From Chloroflexota bacterium (GTDB lineage: Bacteria; Chloroflexota; Anaerolineae; Caldilineales; Caldilineaceae): a DNA stretch of 47,293 bases. Each line of letters opens with the position of its first letter. Position 1 is the stretch's first letter. The DNA lies in NCBI GenBank assembly GCA_003577005.1, contig QEUW01000036.1, forward strand, positions 1-47,293, read 5' to 3'. The position numbers and the translations under genes were made by a program. Positions 41,804 through 47,293 of the stretch are shown one piece after another. The notes under the pieces were generated by a model. That model was not told the DNA's origin, ran no database searches, and saw nothing but the letters and a program-made list of their open reading frames with translations.

Positions 41804-42249
41804 TAGTTGATGGGAAACCAGACCGGCCCGCGCCAGTTGGAGTTGCCGCCAAAAAGACTGCTCCTGGATTTCGCCGGCCAGTAGCTCACTTCAAAGGTCT
41901 GCCCATCCACGTCAATGCGATAGGGATTGGCTTCATGGCATTTTGACAGCGAGCGAATGCCGTAGTCGGACAGAAACTCGTGCTCATCCAACATGTAGTG
42001 CAGCACGCTCACCAATCGTTCTTTGGTGAGGATGGCGGCCAGACAGTTGCGGTCGGCGCCCGGCATGTAGCTGGTCGCCATGCCGCCGACGACGTTGGGC
42101 CGGTGCCGCAGGAACCATTCGATGCGCCGGCGGAAGTCAGGCAGTTTCGCCAGCAGGTTGGGATCGATCATCTCCACCACGGGTGAGCCACCTTGAGCGG
42201 CACGATATCGTCTAAAGAGTTCGAGCTGGCGCTTGACGAATTCAGCATC

Positions 42250-43491
42250 TCACACTCGCTTGAGATATTCGCGCACGAGGAGCGCGGCGGTGGCGCCCTC
42301 GCCAGCGGCGCTGGCCACCTGTTTGGTGCTGCCGGCGCGCACATCGCCGGCAGCAAAGACGCCCGGCATGCTGGTCTCCAGCGCCACCGGCTCCCGGCGT
42401 TCGTAATCCGGAGGTCGATCCCCATCATGCACCAGGTCGTGGCCGGTGACAATAAACCCCCAGCGGTCGAGCCGGATGGGGCTCTGGCGCAGAAAGCCGG
42501 TGTTGGGGTCCTGCCCCACAAAGAGAAAGGCGCCCTCCACGGGCAGTTCGTCGCTGGCGCCTGTCTGGTTGTTGACCAGCCGCAGCCGGTTTAACTTCGC
42601 TTTGGCGCCGAGGAACTCCTGCACTTCGGTGTTGAACCGCACCTCGATCTTGGGGTCGCGCAGCACGTTGTCCTGAATCACCTGGCTGGCCTTGAAGCTG
42701 TCGCCCCGCACCAGAATGGTGACCTTGCCGGCAAACTTGGTGAGCAGCAGGCTCTCTTCGGCCGCACTGTTGCCCCCGCCGACCACGGCGATCTCCTTGC
42801 CCTTGTAAAAGGGGCCGTCGCAGGTGGCGCAGAAATGGATGCCAGCGCCGATGTATTTGTTCTCGCCGGGTGCGCCCAGCCGCTTGTAACGGCTGCCGGT
42901 GGCGATGAGGACGGCTTGGGCGCTGAACTCGTCGCCGCCGGCGGTGTCCACACAGCGATAGTTGTCGTGGCCGTGGAGCCGCACAATGTCCTGCGCCTGC
43001 AACAGCGTAACGCCAAAGCGTTCAGCCTGTTGGCGCAGCCGGTTGGAAAAGTCGATGCCGGCCACGCCGTCGGGGAAGCCGGGCAGGTTGTCGATCTTCT
43101 CGGTGCCGGCTGCCTGGCCGCCAAAGGCGGCGCGCTCGATGACCAGCGTGTCGATCCCCTCGCGCGCGGTGTAGAATGCGGCGGTCAGCCCGGCCGGCCC
43201 GCCGCCCACCACCACAAAGGGGAAGTGCCGGCGTTCGATGCTGGTTTTGAGTCCCAGTTTGGCGGCCAGCTCGGCATTGCTTGGCTCGGTCAGGTGCGAG
43301 CCATCGCCAAAGACGATGGTGGGGATGATGCGCTTGCCGTCGTTTTTCTCGATGACGAATTGCTCGGCGACGGTGTCTTGCTCGATGTCCACCCATTCAT
43401 AGGGAATCTGGTGTTCGCCCAGAAATTGCTTGCTACGGCGGCAGTCCGGGCACCAGTGGGCGCCGTAGAGGGTGATCGATGGTTGTGACAC
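42250..43491 (-). CDS. trxB: Thioredoxin reductase with N-terminal glutaredoxin domain
   Basis: This 413-residue flavoenzyme has a fused glutaredoxin-like domain (residues 1-80) with WCPDC (Cys14, Cys17). The reductase follows, with FAD motif VVGGGPAGLTAAFY, the redox pair CATC in FCATCDGPFYKG, NADPH motif VVGGGNSAAEE, and the C-terminal FAD segment VFAAGDVRAGSTKQ. The fused domain may take electrons directly. I chose the GTG at 43491 (GGAG upstream); the open frame continues to 43827 without family similarity. It is on the same strand as the mercury genes, and thiol reduction would support mercury resistance. Confidence 0.9.
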   Translation of the reverse strand: MSQPSITLYGAHWCPDCRRSKQFLGEHQIPYEWVDIEQDTVAEQFVIEKNDGKRIIPTIVFGDGSHLTEPSNAELAAKLGLKTSIERRHFPFVVVGGGPAGLTAAFYTAREGIDTLVIERAAFGGQAAGTEKIDNLPGFPDGVAGIDFSNRLRQQAERFGVTLLQAQDIVRLHGHDNYRCVDTAGGDEFSAQAVLIATGSRYKRLGAPGENKYIGAGIHFCATCDGPFYKGKEIAVVGGGNSAAEESLLLTKFAGKVTILVRGDSFKASQVIQDNVLRDPKIEVRFNTEVQEFLGAKAKLNRLRLVNNQTGASDELPVEGAFLFVGQDPNTGFLRQSPIRLDRWGFIVTGHDLVHDGDRPPDYERREPVALETSMPGVFAAGDVRAGSTKQVASAAGEGATAALLVREYLKRV

Positions 43492-43658
43492 GGTGGTGGC
43501 TCCAGTCAATCTGTTCTTCAATGTTAGATAGCATTCCTTATTGACCTCATTGTAGGCTTTGATTTGAACTTGACTGTAACTCAGGTGACACAAGGGGTGA
43601 TCGTGGAGGATGAACCTGGTCTGCTCTGCTCGTATATCCAACAGGTGCGATTCACCGG

Positions 43659-44897
43659 TTACGCCGACTTTACCGCTTCTCCAAACGGCCATTTGTGAAA
43701 CAAGGCGAGCCCCACCAGACCGGACACAAAGAGCAATGCGCCGCCCAGATAGTAGGTTGCTTCCACCCCGGCCCGGTCGGCCAACCACGCACCCAGCCCC
43801 AGCGATGCAATGCGCATCACATTCCACACCACATCTAACCAGGTGAAGACCCGCCCGCGTACTGCGTCTGGAACCTGACGCTGCACGGCGGTCTGGTAGA
43901 TGACCATGCCTGCTGAGGTGTTCAACCCATAGACAAAGAGCAAAAACCAGGCAGCCGGCGCGCTGCGGGTGACAGCCAGCAGCACATCGCCGACCCCGCG
44001 GATGAGGTACGGGATAAACAACCAGCGCGGGTGGCGTACTTCACGGGTAAAGAGGGTGAGCAAAAAGGGACCCAGCAACGCGCCCACGCCAATGGCGAGA
44101 ATAAAAGAGCTAAAGCCCGCCGGCTGCAACCGGTAATGTTCTTGCGCCAGCACAACGAGCAAGGCTGAAGTTGCGCCCACGCTGAACGAAGCCAGCGCCT
44201 GGACGGTGATCAGGCGCGCCACAAAGCGATCATGCCGGGCAAACTGAAGACCTTCACGCGCATCGGCGATAAAGCCCCGCCACCCGCAACCGGAGACCCG
44301 GCGCCCTGGCGGCACAGGCAGCAGCAACAAGAGCAGCGCCGAAACCAGAAACGTTCCCGCGTTGAAGACAAAGGCCGCCTCTGCGCCCACGGCAGCGATC
44401 ACGCCCCCGGCGACGGCGGAGCCAATGATCTGGACAAAACGCCCCGTTGACCAGGAAATCGAGTTGGCGGCCAGCAGATCTTCCGCATCCAACAGCGTGG
44501 GCAGGGTGGCATTGACGGCAGGATTGAAAAAGGCGCCGGCAGTGGTCAGTAGAGCCACAATGGCATAGATTTGCCACAACTCGGTGATGAAGAGCAACCC
44601 CAGCACCGCTACCGCACGCACCACATCCGCCGCCACCAGCACAAACTTGCGCGGCAGCCGGTCGATCAGCACGCCGGCCACCGGCGCAAAGCGGATCACT
44701 GGCGCAATCTCAAACAAGACCGTCCCTGCCACCACCAGACTGGAACCGGTGCGCTGATAGACCCACACCACCAAGGCAATGTAATGCACGGTGTCGCCCA
44801 GGTTCGACGCCAGCTGGCCCAGCCAGAGCGGAAAGTAGCGCCGGTTGCGAATGAGCCGGGCGTAGTAAGCAAGGAGCACCTGAATACCAGCCATCAT
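43659..44897 (-). CDS. MFS transporter
   Basis: This 412-residue protein has 12 predicted membrane helices, and the first loop LIDRLPRKFVLVAADVVRA is typical of the enterobactin-exporter-like MFS_3 group. It starts 14 nt after the merA stop, so it may be part of the mercury operon. The group usually exports siderophores or drugs; a link with mercury is only by position. No clear ribosome site precedes the start. Confidence 0.82.
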   Translation of the reverse strand: MMAGIQVLLAYYARLIRNRRYFPLWLGQLASNLGDTVHYIALVVWVYQRTGSSLVVAGTVLFEIAPVIRFAPVAGVLIDRLPRKFVLVAADVVRAVAVLGLLFITELWQIYAIVALLTTAGAFFNPAVNATLPTLLDAEDLLAANSISWSTGRFVQIIGSAVAGGVIAAVGAEAAFVFNAGTFLVSALLLLLLPVPPGRRVSGCGWRGFIADAREGLQFARHDRFVARLITVQALASFSVGATSALLVVLAQEHYRLQPAGFSSFILAIGVGALLGPFLLTLFTREVRHPRWLFIPYLIRGVGDVLLAVTRSAPAAWFLLFVYGLNTSAGMVIYQTAVQRQVPDAVRGRVFTWLDVVWNVMRIASLGLGAWLADRAGVEATYYLGGALLFVSGLVGLALFHKWPFGEAVKSA

Positions 44898-44911
44898 TCA
44901 TCGTTGGCGCG

Positions 44912-46366
44912 CTACCCAGCGCAGCAAGAGAGCTGGGCCACATTCTTCTCGAAGGTCTGGGCCGCCAGCTTGAGCCCTTCCACCTGGGTCAGGTAGGGGA
45001 ACAACAAGGCGCGCAGATCGGTCACGGTGAAGCCGTAGCGGAGGCCGGCGCTGACAGCCAGCGCAGCGGTCTGGATCACTTCGCCCGCTTCAGCCGCCAG
45101 AATATGGGCGCCCAGCAGCCGGTCCGAGCCCTGTTCCGCCACCAGTTTGATCAACCCACGCGTGTCGCGGGCCGCCAGCGCCCGTGGCACATAGGCCAGC
45201 GGCAGGCTGGTTGTCTTTACGGCGTAACCAGCAGCCAGCGCCTCGGCTTCGGTCAGACCCACGGTGGCGACCTGTGGGTCGCTGAAGATGACATCCGGCA
45301 GCACGGCCAGGCTTAACCGTTTTGCGTTGCTATTGTCGTCCGGGGCGACCGTTCCGAGCAGCGCGTTTTCGGCAGCAATGGCACCCGCCGCCGCGGCCAC
45401 GTAGACCAATTTGGGGCGGTCTGTCACGTCACCCGCGGCATAGACGCCTGGGCGACTGGTCTGCATCTGGTCGTTCACCTTGATAAAACCAGACGCATCG
45501 AGCGCGATGCCTGCTTCGGCCAGGCCCATGCCTTGCGTGTTTGGGGTTCGCCCGGTGGCCATGAGCACCTGCCCGGCGCGGAACGTTTGCCGGGCACCGT
45601 GTACTGTGGCGGTGATGACCTTCTCGCCGCCCTCCTCACAAATGCTCAGCGGGGTGACGCCGGTGTGGATGTCAATTCCTTCGGCGCGCAGGTAGTCAGC
45701 GAGCGCCTCGGCAATTTCCGGCTCATGCTCAGGAATGAGCCGGTCGCTGCGTTGCAGGATGGTCACCTGGGTCCCCAGGCGCGCAAACGTCTGCCCCAGC
45801 TCCAGGGCGATGGCCCGCCCGCCGATCACCAACAGCGAGCGCGGCTGCTGCGCCAACGACATGGCCGAGGTGCTGTCCAGGACAGAGACCTGTTCAATCC
45901 CGTCGATGGGCAGGACCCGGGGCCGGGCGCCGGTGGCGATGACCACCCCATGGGCCGTGAGGAGGCGTCCATCGTCCAGCGCCACCGCGCCATCGGCCTG
46001 CAAGCGAGCTCGCCCCTGCGCCAGGGTAACGTGCTCCGGGTAGGAGGCCAGGACGTCGACATACTTGCTCTGGCGCAGCTCACGGATGAGCTGATCCTTC
46101 TGGCCGATGACGGCGTTCCAATCCAGGCCATTGGCGCAGGTGTTGAGCCCGTCGAAGGGGTGGTGGCCGGCTCTGTAATAAGCCGCGGCGGCCCGGATCA
46201 GGGTCTTGGAGGGGACGCAGCCGATGTTGACACACGTGCCGCCGGTCACACCGGCTTCGACGATACAGACGGTCCTGCCCAGTTCTGCGGCCTTGATGGC
46301 CGCGCCCATGCCGGCGCCGCCGGTTCCGATGACGATCAGATCATAGTCAATCAGTTGTCTATTCAT
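44912..46366 (-). CDS. merA: Mercuric reductase
   Basis: This 484-residue flavoprotein reduces Hg(II) to volatile Hg(0) with NADPH. The FAD site is VIGTGGAGMGAA, the redox pair Cys45/Cys50 is in GGTCVNIGCVPSK, and the NADPH motif is VIGGRAIALELGQ. The C-terminal vicinal pair Cys481-Cys482 (SCCAG), which hands Hg to the active site and marks MerA among related reductases, is present. There is no N-terminal heavy-metal domain. AGGAGAC precedes the ATG, and the start overlaps merF by 8 nt. Confidence 0.95.
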   Translation of the reverse strand: MNRQLIDYDLIVIGTGGAGMGAAIKAAELGRTVCIVEAGVTGGTCVNIGCVPSKTLIRAAAAYYRAGHHPFDGLNTCANGLDWNAVIGQKDQLIRELRQSKYVDVLASYPEHVTLAQGRARLQADGAVALDDGRLLTAHGVVIATGARPRVLPIDGIEQVSVLDSTSAMSLAQQPRSLLVIGGRAIALELGQTFARLGTQVTILQRSDRLIPEHEPEIAEALADYLRAEGIDIHTGVTPLSICEEGGEKVITATVHGARQTFRAGQVLMATGRTPNTQGMGLAEAGIALDASGFIKVNDQMQTSRPGVYAAGDVTDRPKLVYVAAAAGAIAAENALLGTVAPDDNSNAKRLSLAVLPDVIFSDPQVATVGLTEAEALAAGYAVKTTSLPLAYVPRALAARDTRGLIKLVAEQGSDRLLGAHILAAEAGEVIQTAALAVSAGLRYGFTVTDLRALLFPYLTQVEGLKLAAQTFEKNVAQLSCCAG

Positions 46367-46646
46367 GCTTTGTCTCCTGTGGTTGCGATTGCTGATGGGC
46401 AGGTGGTGGGCAAGAGCAATCCGCCTCTGCAGCGGTAGAGAGTGGGGCGCGTGACCGCTTCCAAACGGCATAGACGGTTAGCCCCGCAAAGAAGGCCAGC
46501 GCCGGCAAGAGCACATAGTCCAGATAGCCGATTGCCCAGCCGGTGCCCACACCGGTCAAGAGCAAAACCAAGAGCGGCGTAAAACAGCAAAGCGCGGTGA
46601 CCACCGTACCAACGACTCCAAAGCGGATTGTTCTGTCACGCCACAT
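46359..46646 (-). CDS. merF: Mercury transport protein MerF
   Basis: This 95-residue inner-membrane protein brings Hg(II) into the cell for MerA. Two helices are present: VVGTVVTALCCFTPLLVLLL with the vicinal Cys20-Cys21, and GYLDYVLLPALAFFAGLTVYAVW. A second pair (DCSC) lies in the cytoplasmic tail. GGAGGGT precedes the start. It overlaps both merR (11 nt) and merA (8 nt), so all three are co-translated. Confidence 0.92.
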   Translation of the reverse strand: MWRDRTIRFGVVGTVVTALCCFTPLLVLLLTGVGTGWAIGYLDYVLLPALAFFAGLTVYAVWKRSRAPLSTAAEADCSCPPPAHQQSQPQETKHE

Positions 46647-47061
46647 TGTTTTGACCCTCCAACAGTGAGTGGTTTTCAAGCGCATCCAGGATAGGGCAGT
46701 CGCCCTGCGGGCCGCCGCGCTCGCACGCGTCCACTAGCTGGTTGAGGGCCTGCTGCAGCCGTTGTAGCGCCTGAATCTTTTGGTTGATCTCTCCCAGCTT
46801 GGTCTCGGCCTGTTTACGAACCGCATCGCAACTTGCGCCGGCGTTGACCCGTAGCGCCAGTAGATTCTCGATCTCCACCAGTGAGAAACCCAACTCCTGT
46901 GCGCTCTTGATAAAGCGGACGCGAGCCACACTGTCGGGGCCATACTCACGGTAGCCGGAGGGCCGGCGTGGCGGCGCCGGCAGCAGCCCTCGCCGTTCAT
47001 AGTAGCGGATCGTCTCCACATGGACGTTTGCCTCGTTTGCCAGCTGGCTGATGAGCAACAT
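46636..47061 (-). CDS. merR: Mercury-responsive MerR regulator
   Basis: This 141-residue regulator has the MerR helix-turn-helix (ISQLANEANVHVETIRYYERRGLL), a long dimer helix, and the three Hg-binding cysteines Cys78, Cys113 and Cys122 in expected positions (SCDAV, ACERGG, DCPIL). It should repress the operon without Hg and activate it when Hg(II) is bound by untwisting the promoter. It is the first gene of merR-merF-merA, as in many Gram-positive-type operons. The ATG at 47061 has AGGGGGT upstream. Confidence 0.94.
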   Translation of the reverse strand: MLLISQLANEANVHVETIRYYERRGLLPAPPRRPSGYREYGPDSVARVRFIKSAQELGFSLVEIENLLALRVNAGASCDAVRKQAETKLGEINQKIQALQRLQQALNQLVDACERGGPQGDCPILDALENHSLLEGQNNVA

Positions 47062-47124
47062 GATCACCCCCTGCTTTTTCTTGTTTGCCTCGTATCAGGT
47101 TTTGTGTCGATGAGGACGTAGCGC

Positions 47125-47156
47125 AGTGTAAACCCTGCACTATGATACAGGGTCAA
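47125..47156 (-). promoter_or_regulatory. MerR-type promoter and operator of the mercury operon
   Basis: On the minus strand TTGACC (47151-47156) is followed by a 20-bp spacer and TACACT (47125-47130), or 19 bp to TTACAC. The spacer contains the dyad ACCCTG/CAGGGT (47132-47153). A spacer longer than 17 bp with a central dyad is the mark of MerR control. The region 47157-47293 beyond it has no feature I can support. Confidence 0.82.
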
Positions 47157-47293
47157 GTGGGCAAGCTTACAATGCGATTGGCAAGACCTCTGCGCCCAGA
47201 GATTCTCTCGTGTTTGTCAAGGGCTAAAGGGTATGAAAATCAGGATTCCAGCCGGATTGACGGGAAAAGAGCATCCAGGCCCAGGTCAAGAGT

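Larger units (their letters stand above)
41457..42243 (-). pseudogene. GH63-like glucosidase C-terminal remnant with frameshift
   Basis: The first part reads MIDPNLLAKLPDFRRRIEWFL, LDEHEFLSDYGIRSLS and [20 protein letters not shown]; the second, in another frame, reads [24 protein letters not shown] and [25 protein letters not shown]. Together they match the C-terminal third of large GH63/MGH1-like glucosidases of about 880 residues. The two frames are joined by a 7-bp tandem duplication (41790-41803) that shifts the reading by one. The true C-terminus is replaced by an inverted copy of the preceding 21 bases. The N-terminal two thirds are gone. Confidence 0.85.

Noticed and set aside
45533..46438. 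301-codon plus-strand frame inside merA
   Set aside because: It is antisense to mercuric reductase with intact motifs.
47171..47293. Plus-strand frame open to the right edge
   Set aside because: TACAAT at 47171 overlaps the ATG itself and there is no ribosome site; the 41 visible codons show no motif.

Overview
The window looks like a chromosomal segment of a Chloroflexota bacterium, probably Caldilineae/Anaerolineae-like. This is inferred from protein style, not from a marker gene. GC is high and rRNA and tRNA genes are absent. There are several Tat-type lipoprotein solute-binding proteins, Thr/Pro-rich linkers in LysM and SH3b envelope proteins, an EF-G2-type GTPase, two CUT1 sugar-transporter operons that lack an ATPase gene, and DUF3179. 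Four sites carry a TTGACA-like box, exactly 17 bp, then TACAAT, which suggests the local vegetative promoter. Two genes (5334, 28652) have TATAAT so close to ATG that their mRNAs are probably leaderless.

Layout. 1-920: a partial gene and a decayed proline iminopeptidase. 932-4166 (minus): sugar ABC operon 1 (permease, permease, binding protein). 4706-6443: cytochrome c lipoprotein and zinc-ribbon/LysM protein. 6565-10636: sugar ABC operon 2, interrupted by a HigB toxin relic and a Uma2 nuclease gene. 10801-17000: repeat lipoprotein, membrane protein, YbaK deacylase, SIS-domain sugar-phosphate protein, acyl-CoA dehydrogenase, and a histidine-phosphatase-like/methyltransferase fusion. 17468-28558: housekeeping run with EF-G2, GT2 glycosyltransferase, DNA polymerase I, a Phd/RelE-like toxin-antitoxin pair, ArgRS and SerA. 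28652-31507: SH3b protein, TspO-like protein, and an HNH/TM/SH3b protein. 31640-35200: mostly decayed material (SDR remnant, two truncated small genes, one with an in-frame TAG, IS701-like transposase fragment, HTH fragment) around an intact mscL and a methyltransferase. 35198-38547: DUF3179 lipoprotein, a large Tat lipoprotein and a glutaredoxin. 38748-42243: a damaged TlpA, a halogenase-like flavoprotein and a frameshifted GH63-like glucosidase. 42250-47156 (minus): thioredoxin reductase with fused glutaredoxin, MFS transporter, and a mercury operon merR-merF-merA driven by a MerR-type promoter with a long spacer.

The most notable non-gene signal is a family of palindromic elements built from degenerate 7-bp tandem repeats. 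Five begin at or within about 5 nt of a stop codon on the plus strand, one lies between a promoter and the polA operon, and one class II array lies inside argS. Tandem or inverted duplications also explain several broken genes: a 30-bp repeat in the iminopeptidase, a 7-bp repeat that frameshifts the glucosidase, and a 21-bp inverted copy at the glucosidase end.
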